A stretch of 64,000 bases of DNA from Parachlorella kessleri (Eukaryota > Chlorophyta > Trebouxiophyceae > Chlorellales > Chlorellaceae). The stretch lies in NCBI GenBank assembly GCA_001598975.1, contig BBXU01000291.1:1-64000 (forward strand). The letters run 5' to 3'. Every line of letters starts with the position of its first letter. Position 1 is the first letter of the stretch. This document shows, piece after piece, positions 34,154-46,141 of the stretch. Below the pieces are notes generated by a model. The model made no database searches, was not told where the DNA came from, and saw only the letters and a list, made by a program, of their open reading frames with translations. The translations under genes and the position numbers were made by a program.

Positions 34154-35311
34154 GTGCCGCCCTGCAGTGCTAGGGAGCAACAACATAACCCTAACCGCCG
34201 CTGTTGAGCGTTTGCAAGGGTTCCTTAGCTGGGAACGAGTTTCATAAGCTGGTGGACGGGGCAAGGGGGACCCACACTGCCATCACACCTGGGTGGTACG
34301 CAGCTGAGGCCTGGCACAGACGGGTGGAAGTCTACACCAATAGGACCTTGCTTGCTATTCTAAGGTTATGAAGCTGGTGTACCGCACCTAATGGTGCAGA
34401 TTCTCGGTTCGGGTGATGCATGGACCGGGCGGGAAGCTGCAGTACAGCTGCCAGTACCTATCACTTGAGCCTCACGTCTCAGCCAATCCCAACGTGGCAA
34501 CGCTCGTGACAGAACTTCAGCAACCAGGGCAATTGCAACATCATGAACGCCCTCTAGCAGCTTACAATTGCCACCCCAAGGCGACCTCCTTTTGTAGTTT
34601 TGGCTTTGAGCACTTCAGGAATGGGGGGCCGCCCTGGCCTCATCCACCCCTGGTTGCCCTAGCCAAACCCTAGCCAGCCCTAGCAGGGCCCTAGTGGTCC
34701 TGGGTAAGGGCAGGTTAGGGATGACCCTAATCCTGACCACTAGGGTACCCTTAGCCTGCGCCCAGTCAACCCCTACTCTGGGTGGACTAGAGGCCAATAG
34801 TGCCACCCTCGTCCCCAGGCTAGGGGGTGCCAGCAGCCCGTGACACCAGCCCTAGGGCCCCCTACTGTACCCCTCATAAGCACCCCTGGTAACCCCCTAG
34901 TGTGCCCCACTGCTAGTGGGCCCCCATCACCATGGGCTACACGATGTAGTGGAGCCCATGCTTGAGGCTGATGCCAGTAGTCTGCCTTTAGCCAGTGTGT
35001 GGGAGCGGAAATACAAGCAAGCCTCCTGACAGCTCCTTGACTCTATCACGGGTCTGGAGGTCAGCTGGCCAGCTAAATGTATGAACCACAACTTTGCTTG
35101 TGCGCTGACATGTCTACACAGCCTACTTATAAGTGAGCGGGGTCCGGCCCTTCCAAGGCCACAGCCAAACGCAACAAATTTGGGAGTGGGCGTAAATGAT
35201 ATTGGTGAACCGTGTTACTATCTACCGGCAAAGCCAGCACAATTACAGAGCATGCAGGCCAATAGATAGAAAAACTATCATGAGTTGTGAATTGCAATGA
35301 CAGACGAGGCC
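34154..35311. other. Intergenic with a CTAG-rich block
   Basis: No gene is supported. Between about 34650 and 34920 the tetramer CTAG occurs around ten times, mostly as CCCTAG/CTAGGG, and the short sequence families repeat in both orientations. This looks like a decayed minisatellite or repeat element. Confidence 0.5.
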
Positions 35312-38300
35312 CTAGTAGATACCAAAAACGTGTGAGAGAGCAATGCTTGCAACAAGTGCTGCACACATTTGCAGAGGTGAACTTCGAAGGCCCCCACCTC
35401 CGGACGCAATTTGTGCTGCTGGAGAAGCGGGGCTGGGAGAAGGTGACTGGCTAGTTGTCATGTGGACATCAGGAGCAAGCTTGGCTTTCTGTACCTGCAC
35501 AATATAGTTGCAAAAAAGCAGTCACGCAGTCGCTTTGAACCACCAAGGCACCTTAGCAGCAGCGGTTGGTCTAGGCAGTAGAACGACTTCTGCAAGGAAG
35601 GTAGAGCTGACGCCTATGCAGGTGCACATATGACCAACATGCAGGCTTGCCTGCCCCGATAGCCATCTCCACATCCACACACCTGTAGAAGTCGTGGCGG
35701 ACAGCTGGATGAAAAGCTGATATTGGCAGCTGCAAGTGTCAGGATGCCAGCAACTTCAGCCACGGTGGCATCAGGGTAGGTCTCAAGGACAAGTGCAGCG
35801 GCACCGGCCACGTGCGGAGATGCCATGCTGGTGCCAGACATGACAGCCTCGCCGGTGTCAGAGTTGATGCCTGCAGCAGCAATGTTAGAGGCTTGGGAAT
35901 GGACAAGGGGCAATGGTGAAGGTGGCTAGGACGGGCAGAGTACACACTATGCGGCCGCACTGAAGAATTGCAGGGCCCTAGCAGGGGTGCTGCAAAACCC
36001 AGAAGGGCCAAGGATGTTACCATCCACCCAGGCGGCTACTACACGCCTGCGCTGAGGATAGTGGAACCAGGTGCAAAGATGTCCACACACGACCCGATGT
36101 TGCTGAAGCTAGAGATGGTGTCCTGCTTTGTGCTGGAGGCCACGCCGATGCTGTTTGGGCTGGAAGCCGGGCTTTGGCTGCAGCACAAACGTTTATACCA
36201 GGGTCTGGTCGTTATACAGTCCTGCGAAAGACATCAACTTGTCTGCAAGGATCTGTATGGCACAGTAATTTCATACCTGCAGGAGTCAGCGCCATATTTG
36301 TTACCCACGGAGGCAATCACAGGGATTCCAGCCCCAATCAGCGCCTCAGCCGCGTCATTGAGAGCGGTAGAAGTGGGTCCTGGATGCAAAGGCAGGCTTT
36401 GGTGCCTATTACTTGTTACTGGGTTCAGGTCACTCAAGAAATTCTTGTGCGACCAGTGGAAGGTGCCAGCTCACCTCCCAGGCTCATGTTGACCACCCCC
36501 CTCCAGCCATTGCGTAATACATGGTCACGCACCCAGTTCATTCCAGAGATGATATTGCTGTATGCTCCAGTCCCATCATCACCCATGACCTGCTCAACAC
36601 AGCTCAAAACTTAGGGACTGCGGTCCTACAAACTGATAACTGCCGCAGTCCCATCATCACCCATCACTAGAGGCAGCGCGAGCGAGGCCGTGCAACCAAA
36701 TACATTCCAAATGGTCCCAGGGCAGTGAAGCAGGTTGGTCTCTGCTAGGAGGTTGCTCCAACCCAAGGCTAGGCCGATACATCGCCTTCCTGCTTTACCT
36801 TGACTGGGTGGATGACCGCCCCCTTGGCCACCCCATGCATGCGACCAACAGCAATGCCTGAGACATGTGTGCCATGACCCTGCACGCAAGCACACTGAGA
36901 AGCCCTGCTGCCCACTAACAACTAATGCAATGGGTATGCGTGCAAGCTTGCCGAGCACCATGCCTTTAAATATACCTGCACATCGTAGGTGGAGGTGCTC
37001 TGGACTGCTGAGGTGTGGCAGCTTGAGTTATTAGGGTCACAACCAGAGCTTGAGCTCTCCAACGCAGATACGTAAGCTCCAGACGTGGTGCTGACACCCT
37101 CCCCTGAAGTCAGGACTAGCAAGAGGGCAACCTAAGCAGCCCAAGGTGCCAGCGATATAGCAATTTGCAGTTAAAACTCTGTACGAGGCAGACTATCCAA
37201 GACACTTAGAGACTGGGGAGGCGTGGGAAGAATTAATCAACACATGCATGTCACAAGTGCCCTAGTGCCAAGCAACCCCACTCACCGACCCTGCCCGCGA
37301 AGTCCTGGTGGGAAGCACGGAGCCCAGTGTCTAGGATGTAGATATGGACCCCAGCGCCGGTCAATCCTGGAGCGTAGACACCGTCAAGTGGTAAAGAGGC
37401 CTGGTCGATGCGGTCCAGCCTGCGCCACCCAGTAGCAGCCGGTATGTGATGCAAGGACCCCAGCACCAATTAGCCAGGAGCATAGCTGCCATTGAGCGGA
37501 GGTAAACCTGGACGATGCGGTCCAGCGTGCACGAACAGAAATGTCAGAGAACTTTTAGCACGGCTCCTCTGCCAACATGTACAGATGCCAAAAACCCCAA
37601 ACCCCAAACCCCTACCCCGCATGTTTGGCTTGCGCTTACCCCCAAGGCAGCTCCACGTCTTGCACCGTGGCGCTGCTGTCTAGGTGCATATCATGCATCT
37701 CATCAACAGCAGCAACACGGTCATGCTCGAAGAAAGCCACGGTGCCACCAAGGGCCCTTCGCATCTCGTCAAGGTCATCCTGCAGGCGAGCACAAACAAG
37801 CAACTGAGGCCCCCACACAGAGCTCTGAAGGCTTCTGAGATTCCTGCAGCAATCCCATGGCAGAATGGGAGCGAAAAAGCATACCACAGCCTTGCAGTAT
37901 ATACAACTCGGACCACCTCGGAGTGAAAAGCTAAATCCATGCTGAAGCGCACCTCAGAATCAACCACAAAGCTAGTGAAGCTCCAGTCCACTGGCTTCTC
38001 CAAGTCTTCAACAGACTGGATACCATAGTCCTATTGAGCAACAGTGGCAGCGGCACTTGATTGTGCCATGCAAGGTCATTTATCATGCTCAACACGTACG
38101 GGAAGCTGAAACAACTGAGTGTGAAGTAACAGGGCATGGCACATGCTGGCACCTGCAGCCCAAACATGCCAGTGCAAGAGCCTCTGAACCGCGACTCTTC
38201 ACTGTCAGCCCAGCCCTCCAGCTCTCTGCAGATCCGCTGCACATCTTCCACAGTGGTATTGGGCTTGAACTTCATCAGGAACCCACTGTTGGGGCCTAAA

Positions 38301-39652
38301 GACTTCACACTCTGCACAGGCAAGGAAGGGAGCGGGGCAGGCCACTGCTAAACATCAGGCCAGCTTGATGTAGCTGCAGGGGGCAGCTGCAAGCAGGCAG
38401 GCAGGTGAATACACAGGGAGACAAGGCAGTACCCGGAAGCGATGCAACGTGCTCTTAATTTACAAAGCAGTGCAAGTCTACTTGCCATTTCGCCGCCATA
38501 GAGGGGGATCAATGGTGCGGTGGAGGTCACTAGCACTGATGGAGATGCACAGGCAGTGGATCCAGAGCAAGGGGAGCTGGCAACGATGGAGGGAGACAGC
38601 TCAGGCGGAACTTCTGTGGAGCCGGCATGCGGGAGGCTGGAGAAGAGAGTGGCATCATCCAACTGAAGCACAAAGCCGGCTCCTGGCCAGCCGCGCAGTA
38701 CCAATATTGGTTAAGAGATGCCTATATGCAGCACCCGGGTGCAAGCATGGTGCGAGGGCAGCTGCAATGCAAGAAACTAGGCAGCTAACACACCTCCAAT
38801 GATGCAGCAAATACCTGATGAGGCGGAGATCACAAAACGGTTCCACATGTTGTCCAGGGATGTTGATGCGCTGCTGTCAGCACCAGTGAGCTCGGCTAGG
38901 TCGATCTGAAGGTGACACCAGCCTTCACTGTCGGGCCCAGACAGAACACTCATGATGCTGCTAGGAGCGCTGCCTAGGGTCACCGACTTGCTCTGCTGCC
39001 GGTTGACGGAGTCTTCAAGGTACAAATCGGCCGAGGACAGGCCGCTGCCCGAAACCCAGAGGTCCAGGATGCTGCAACCAGTGAGCAGTTGTGAGCAAAG
39101 TGTGTCTTTGAGTGCAGCTGGCCTGCTGAGACGCCGACTCATAGCAGAATGGCACCGGATCCGATTTGTTGGCGGCCCCTTACCTAAACCCTGAGAAGGG
39201 TGCATCGCTCTCTAGCGAAAATGCCGCCCAAGGTGCAATGCTAGCATAGGCGCTGCTACTTGAAGTGGAGCGCTTTCTCCGCTCGTCAGCAAAATTGCTG
39301 CATCAAGAAGCCAGCAGGGTGAGGCGGCGCTCTGCCAGGGACAGGGTTCCGGCAGAGTTAGTAGGCAACCTCACCAGTCTATGCAGCCATACGAGACGCT
39401 GCGCCAGCCATTCTGCAGCCCGTTCGAGTACACCACAGACAGAAGAGCTCGGTCCTGCAACAGTGCCAGCATAGGTTGTGATACCTGTCCTCACACCTGG
39501 TTGAGCGGGTTGAGCGCCTGCTAATTTCAGTGCGTGCGCCTGTGAGACTGAAGTACCTGAGGAGCGCTGTTGTTCCTGGAGCTACTATCCATGGCTGCAC
39601 CGCTGCCAACGATGGTGAACAGCACAACCAGCTGACAGACGGTGGTGCACAT
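35312..39652 (-). CDS. Secreted subtilisin-like serine protease, copy A, with hydrophobic C-tail
   Basis: About sixteen exons. ATG at 39652 gives [20 protein letters not shown], a signal peptide ending in a CAG|GTACTT donor. Blocks at about 39455-39376, 39297-39186, 39072-38812 and 38690-38488 form a beta-rich N-terminal module ([53 protein letters not shown]). Blocks at about 38312-37638 form an I9-type propeptide ([49 protein letters not shown]). The S8 catalytic domain has Asp in [13 protein letters not shown], His in [12 protein letters not shown], the oxyanion Asn in SVGNKYGA and Ser in [13 protein letters not shown]. All four are present, in proteinase K-like order. The last exon (35312-about 35492) has a Ser/Pro segment followed by a terminal hydrophobic stretch ([17 protein letters not shown]), as in GPI-anchored proteins. 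Expected to be a cell-surface or cell-wall protease. Confidence 0.88.
36646..36664. repeat. Intronic copy of an exon edge
   Basis: A 19-base segment is identical to 36568-36586, which is coding sequence of protease copy A (encoding VMGDDGT). The copy lies 78 bases away in the intron just upstream of that exon on the minus strand. Confidence 0.85.
37455..37530 (-). pseudogene. Decayed partial duplicate of a protease exon
   Basis: This intronic segment of protease copy A aligns with the working exon at 37346-37423, which encodes [20 protein letters not shown]. The shared end is CGATGCGGTCCAGC, but the duplicate carries base changes and a one-base loss that break the frame. Some of its variants (GCCATTGAGCGGA) match the corresponding exon of copy B better than copy A. 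A shorter, weaker trace sits in copy B's matching intron near 42914-42953. Confidence 0.7.
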
Positions 39653-40391
39653 ACTTACAATCGCAGGTCAGGTGCTCGCAGCGAAGCACGAGCCGGCAAT
39701 GAGGGAAGGCAGTCGTTGAAGAAGAACGATGAGGAGTGAAGAAGGGTGCTATAACATCCAGCACCGAGATACCGAAGATACCGAGATACCTAGCCATGGC
39801 ATTTCCTGACCCCACAGTGGCTGCTGTTGGTGTGCCTTTGTAGCCTAGAAAACCCTTGTCATTGGACAAAGTCGTCTGAAGGCAGTGATGTGTCTGGCAG
39901 CAAAACAGCTGCAGCATCTTCGTAGGCCATCCAGCCTTCTTGGGTGGACTGAGACCTGTGCTCAAGGTAGTGCTGCTGCCAGTTCAGGAACTGCCCAACG
40001 TCAAGATACACTCTGCGGCGATGCGTTGCACCTGTGGGAGTTTTTCACCTCGAAAGCGGCAGCGAGAGCGGCAGTGCTTTCTTGGCTTTCCCAGGCCTGC
40101 CATTGTCAGTGTAGTTGCCTGTGACTCTGCCATAGGCAGCAAAAGTTGTGAAGTCCCCCACATTCAGCCCAAATTATTACTGGGGACTTGTTTCAATGTA
40201 TCATAGGATAGGGACAGACGAGAAGGAACATAACTCATTAATAGTAATCAAAAGATAGTAGTAAGAGGCTTAGGAAGGGCAGTGCTGAACGGGAAATTAA
40301 GCAAGGGTAGCAAAAGCAGGAAGGCAGCAAGAATATTTGTAAACAAATCATGAAGAAGACACGGTGCTGGAGGGGGGGAGGGGGCGGGCTA
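39653..40391. other. Spacer between the two protease genes
   Basis: About 740 bases: promoter side of copy A and 3' flank of copy B. The part 40200-40390 is A-rich with a run of G near 40371. No independent gene seen. Confidence 0.5.
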
Positions 40392-43300
40392 TCATGAGAA
40401 GCCCACGGACAGCTTGCTCAAAGGAGTAACTGGCACGGGGCTTGGCGACTTCTGGGGCGCAGGAGACGGGCTTGCGGTTGGGGTAGCTGCCGGGGTAGGC
40501 TTGCTGGGGCTTGCTGCCGGGGTAGGCTGGCTGGGAGTTGTGGATGGTACAGGGGAGGCAGCAGGGCTGAAGGTAGGAGCCAATTTGCTCTTCTGTACCT
40601 GCAAGACAGGGTGCAAGGCTCTGGACTATATCAGCAGCATACACACAGCTTACAAGTAGGCCTTGCACTTTGTACTAGATGCATACAGCACAAGCAAGAA
40701 GCAGCAACGCCTCCGGTGAGCCAAACATGCAGTTCATCGTTCGTCTCTCCACAAGTGGTGCAATACACCATACCTGGAGCAGGCGCGGTGGGCAGCTGGA
40801 GCTGAAGTTGATGCCAGCGGCAGCATTGGTAAGCACGCTGGCAACTTTGGCGACGGTGGCGTCAGGGTAAGCCTGGAGAATGAGTGCCACGGCACCCGTT
40901 ACATGGGGAGAGGCCATGCTGGTGCCGGACATGACAGCCTCGGCTGTGTCGGAGTTGATGCCTGCAAGCAGCAATGTTGAAAGCTTGGGATGGAGGAGGA
41001 CAAGGTTGAAGCAAGGTTGAAGGTGGGAAGGGCCGGCAGGGGAGTGCTGTTTTTGGGTTGCACTTGGAGAGCACACCTCCCCTTGCGGCTGTGCACTAGC
41101 AGGAGCGCTGCGAAATTCATAAAGAGCCAAGATGTTACCAAGCAACCAGCCGGCTACCACCTACCTGCACTTAGGATAGTGGAGCCAGGTCCAAAGATGT
41201 CCACGCAGGACCCAATGTTGCTGAAGGAGGAGATAGTGTCCTGGTTCGTGCTGGACGCCACGCCGATGCTATTGGGGCTGGAAGCCGGGCTTTGGCTGCA
41301 GCAGCAAGAGCGCAATGTTGGTTGACCGGCATGAAACTACTTCTTTCTTGAGTACTAGCACTGCAGTGAACTCCCGTGCCGCCTGCTTGATATCTGCAGT
41401 GCCGAGGGGAAGTCAGTAGGCACCCATGCACGCCTATGGCAGGTGGCATGCAACCCTCCGCTCCCAACAGTCACCTGCAGGAGTTGGCACCATAGCTGTT
41501 GCCAGCTGATGTGACGACTGGGATGCCGGCGGCAATGAGAGCTTCAGCTGCGTCATTCATGGCGGTGGAGGATGGGCCTGCAGGCGAAAGGCAACGGAAC
41601 GAGTTCCATGTCAAGCAGGACTGAGGAGCAGGATGCCAAGGTCAGGCCAGCAATACGCAACTATACAACAGATGGCAGCTCAGAATCGCATGTTACAAGT
41701 CCTTGGTGAGTACTCACAACCTCCACTCACCACCCAGGCTCATGTTTACAACGCCCCTCCAGCCGTTGCGCTTGACGTGGTCATGCACCCAGTTCATGCC
41801 CGAGATGATGTTGCTGAACGCGCCAGACCCATCATCACCCATGACCTGGATGCAGCAGGAATAGAAGGTGCAGATACAACCATGCGCCATTACACGTGTG
41901 ATGCAAACAACAGGACAGTGAAGGTGCCAATCTGCTAGCAACATATCCTGGACGCGAGCAGCATGGTTGCCCTCCGCAAATCCCTTCCAATCCACAATGA
42001 GGCAAGTAGGGAGCAGCATATAGGTAGAGGGGCAGGAAGAACACCAGTAATGCAAACCACAGGGTAGCAGCTCATAGGACGACTTTCACTGCGGAGCCAC
42101 ACCTTGACTGGGTGGATGATGGATTCCTTGGCCACTCCATGAATGTTGCCGGCAGCGATGCCAGACACATGGGTGCCGTGCCCCTGCAGGGGAAGGAACA
42201 GAGTCACTTGCACACGGTAAAGCGTTACACAGTTTACTTGCAAGAACTGGTATCTTATATGAGCACATACATGACCAACCATGAGTTTCGGTGGTGCTCA
42301 CGTATTAGGCCGGAGAAGAATATGCAGCATTACAGCTTAAAAAGCCGCTTCCGCTTGCCTGCGCATCATAGGTGGAGGTGGTCTGGACAGTGGCCCTGAG
42401 GCACTTCAGGTCTTCTGGGTCGCAGCCAGAGCTAGCACTCTCCACCATGGACACATACGCACCAGTGTTGGTACTGACGCCCTCACCTGTGCGGGGAAGC
42501 CAGAAGGAGCTTGATAAATGTGTTTAAAGCCGACAGTGTAGACAAAACAAAGGGTACAAGTGACACACAGTTGCTGGGAAGAGTGCCAGTCAAAACAGCC
42601 GAGGGTGCCAGCAGTGTAGTAAGATGCAGCTTCAATCCAACATGAGGTCAACCATCATGACAGGAGACAAATAGAGACTGGGAAGGCATGGGAAGAGGCA
42701 ACCAATCACGTACATATCACCGGGTGCCCTACTGCCAGGCCACCCCACTCACCGACCCGGCCCGTGAAGTCTTGGTGGGAAGCACGGAGCCCGGTGTCTA
42801 GGATGTAGATATGCACCCCAGCACCAGTCAAGCCAGGCGCGTAGATGCCATTGAGCGGAAGGGAAGCCTGGTCGATGCGGTCAAGCCTACATCAGCATGG
42901 TATGTTTGTCAGGCATGGACCCAGCGCAGGTCAGGCCAAGAGCACAGAGTAGGCGCAGGAGGATCCGTTTGCTACAGCCCAGCCTGCACCTACATGTTGC
43001 TTGTCAACAAACGCTTTCTGGGTGGTAGTTGGGTCATATCACCAATGAACTTAGCGCAGTGAGCTCGTACAAGCAGCTCGGTAGTTCATGCCACCGCCAA
43101 TCAGCTGACTCACCCCCAAGGCACCGACGCATCCTGGACATTGGCAACGTCGGGCAGCTCCACAGCCTTGACCACATCAAGAGTGGCGACCCGGTCACGT
43201 TCAAAGTAGGACACGGTGTCGCCCAGGGTCTTGCGCATCTGGGTGAGATCGTCCTGCAGGTGTCAAGGCACAAGATGAAGCAACAGGTGAGGAGGCAGAT

Positions 43301-45440
43301 ATGAGCTGCTTAATCTAAAAGCACCAGCACCCACATGGACAAGAGCCCCCAAAAGGGTCAGAGACGCGGTGCCTAGCTGTCCAAGGATAGTACAAGGACA
43401 GGTAACACAGGCCGCACCTCAGAGTCAACCACAAAGCTGGTGAAGCTCCAGTCCACCGTCTTGTTGCCATCCTCAACAGACTGGACACCAAAGTCCTGCA
43501 GGTGCACAGCATTGAGAGGGATTAGTTAAGGTGAGCCACACACCTGCATCTTCGGTTGGTAACGTGCTTTGCAATATGCAGCAAACTGGCAAGGCAGCAT
43601 GGTAAGCAGATGCCCTCCCCGACCTGCACCCCATTCCCATCTGAACTGGCGTACCGCTCCAAAGACGCCCGTGCAGGATCCCCGGAAGCGTGACTCTCCG
43701 TCAACCAAGCCTTCCAGCTCCCTGCAAATAGTCTGAGCCTCCTCCACAGTAGTGTTGGACTTGAGGCGCATGAGAAAGCCATTGTCAGGGGTTAGCTCGT
43801 TGATGCTCTGCAGTGGAACAGGCAGCCCAAGGTAGGTGATTTGGGTGCTTCAAACTTGATGATACACCCATTCCTCAGGTGGAGCACTTGGTGCTCTGCA
43901 TTGTGAAACGGCAGAACAAACATGCAAAGGACTAGTGCCACTACCTGACATGCATTGGAACAAGGAAAGCCAGAGAAAGATGGGTACAATCATGCTGTGC
44001 AAGCCCGGCAAAGAGGCTCATTATACAGACGAGGACACTGACTTGGGTGGAGGCTAATAAGTCGCCTTGCCAACACATGCACACCACTTGCCGTCTCGCC
44101 GCCGTACAGCGGGATGAGGTCGGCAGCAGAGACCGCAGACTGGGGCAGGGCGGCGCAGGCGGAGGAGCCGGAGCAGGGGAACCCCACAGCCTGGGTAGCG
44201 GCGGCGGAAGTGTGATCCTCAGAGGTCAGGAAGCTGGAAACAATGCTGGGGAATATAAACCCATCATCCATCTGGAGCACAAAGCCGCTCCCTGCACCAG
44301 CAAGTGGTCACCATGGGTAACATGTACATTCCGACATGTGGGTGGCTAGCGCATGCAGGTCAACAACTGCTATGAGCAAGGACAGGTTCCTGCCTGGGGC
44401 AGGAGCAGAGGCCAAGCGGTGCAATAGGCATAGAAGTCTAGACCAACCTGAGGGCATCCAACACCCATAAACAGAACACCAAGACTCCTGCCTTGCAAAG
44501 CACCTGACTTGTCACGGATCACGATGCGGTTCCACAGGTTGGTCAGGGATGAGACAGCCTTAGTGTTATCAGTGGCCGTGAGCTTGGCCAGGTTGATCTG
44601 GATGTGGTACCAGCCGTTGTTGTCGGGCCCAAAGAGAACCTTGGCGTCACCGGCTGCGGCGCTGTCCAGGGTCAGGTCCTTGCTCTGGCGGCGGTTGATG
44701 GAGTCTTCAAGGTAGAAGTCGCCCGAACTCAGGCCACTGCCCGAAATCCAGACGTCCAGGATGCTGCAGACAAACAGGCGGAAAACGGTTATTCTTAAAC
44801 ACAGTGCAGACCTCTTCCACAGCTTTTCTTGCCAGAGCACACCGGTGGTGCATGCTTGAACAAAATATTCAGTCAAGAAGAGAATCTAAACCCATTTCCA
44901 CACCCACCTGGAGCCACTGAACGGTGTGTCGCTCTCCAGTACGAAGGCCGCCCAAGGTGCAATGCTAGTGTAGATGCTGCTGAAGGAGGTGGACCGCTTG
45001 CGCACTCCGTCGGCAAAGTTGCTGCAGCAGTTGCAAAGGGGAAGACGTATGCAAGGGAATTTGAAGGAACCAGGTGCATCTTGTACTTAACGGCGAAACT
45101 CTGCACCGTGCTGGTGCGCTTTGTAACACATCCGCTCTCACAGCCAAGCACAACCCATGGCACAACCAGGCCATCTGCTCTTCTCACCAGTCTGTGCAGC
45201 CATAGGAGGCGCTCCTCCAACCAAACTGCAGTCCATTGGAGTAGATCACCGACAGCAGGGCTCCTTCCTGCACGAAGGATCACAACACTCGAAGTCGAGC
45301 GCGCCCGAAAGGCGCTCGAAACCAACGCCTCGGAAAGGCAGCCTTACCACGGATGCTGTGCCATCGGTCGAATTCGTTAAAGTACCGGCGGAACTTGCTG
45401 CAAGCGCTAGCAGACAGGCCAGCACAAGCGTGAACCTCAT
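40392..45440 (-). CDS. Secreted subtilisin-like serine protease, copy B, with Pro/Ser-rich C-tail
   Basis: Tandem paralogue of copy A with the same ~16-exon plan. Exon 1 (45348-45440) gives [20 protein letters not shown], a signal peptide; exon 2 is 45188-45267 ([20 protein letters not shown]). The N-terminal module continues at about 45022-44908 ([16 protein letters not shown]), 44763-44505 ([33 protein letters not shown]) and 44290-44093. The I9-like propeptide blocks lie at about 43808-43111 ([41 protein letters not shown]). Catalytic Asp is in [13 protein letters not shown] (about 42800), His in [12 protein letters not shown] (about 42175), the oxyanion Asn in SAGNSYGA (about 41495) and Ser in [13 protein letters not shown] (about 40915). 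The last exon (40392 to about 40598) is a Pro/Thr/Ser-rich tail ([20 protein letters not shown]) without the hydrophobic end of copy A. Expected to be a secreted, probably O-glycosylated protease. Confidence 0.9.
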
Positions 45441-46141
45441 GGTCCCGGTAATCGCAGTCAGTAGAGGAAGCCTCAGAGCCGAGGCTGCAGGCTTGATAAG
45501 AAAAACAACGACTTCATTGGCGAGCTGGTGGCTTTTAAGCGGACGGGGACTTAGTCACTGTGTTTGTCAGGCAAGCACGAATTGTCAGGCCGACTGATTT
45601 GAGCGCATGCACGGCTTCCATGCCAGCTCTGGCACGACCTGCTCTTCCCTACATCCCACCCGCAGCTCTTCAGTCCTGGCCAAGTTTCTGGACAGAACTG
45701 TTCACCATGATGGTCTAACTGTTGTCACGAAACCAGCACTACCCTGAAAAGACATGGGAGCAAGGTTGCTCAGCACACCCCAGCAAGGCTTGCACCCATC
45801 TTAGCTTGGCATCACCAGATACTGCCTGCAGGCTCGCCGGGTGCACAAAGCCAGAAAAGGATGGCAATAACACCCAGGTTGGACCGCCAGCAGGGCTAAC
45901 CTACCGCGCCCCAAGCCCCAACAGCACAACATGCATGCATTCTCACCCTGGCTTTTCATGCTCGTTTGGTGGCAGCCAGTCCTTGGCACCACAAAAGCAG
46001 GCGCCAGCTATTTGAAGATTAGCTCCTGAAAGCTTTCTTCCTCGCTCATCTGTGCGGTGCTCAAGGCTAGTTGAGCTCCACGGTGACCCCTGCAGGCCAT
46101 TATGGCATGCGAGGAGCAAAGCTACTGTTGTCCAGGCCATG
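45441..46141. other. Intergenic: protease B promoter and SAC3-like 3' flank
   Basis: About 700 bases with no supported gene. It should hold the promoter of protease copy B and the 3' UTR of the SAC3/GANP-family gene, both on the minus strand. Confidence 0.5.

Noticed and set aside
37580..37615. CCCCAAACCCCAAACCCC run resembling a telomeric repeat
   Set aside because: Only about three irregular units inside a protease intron; not an interstitial telomere array.
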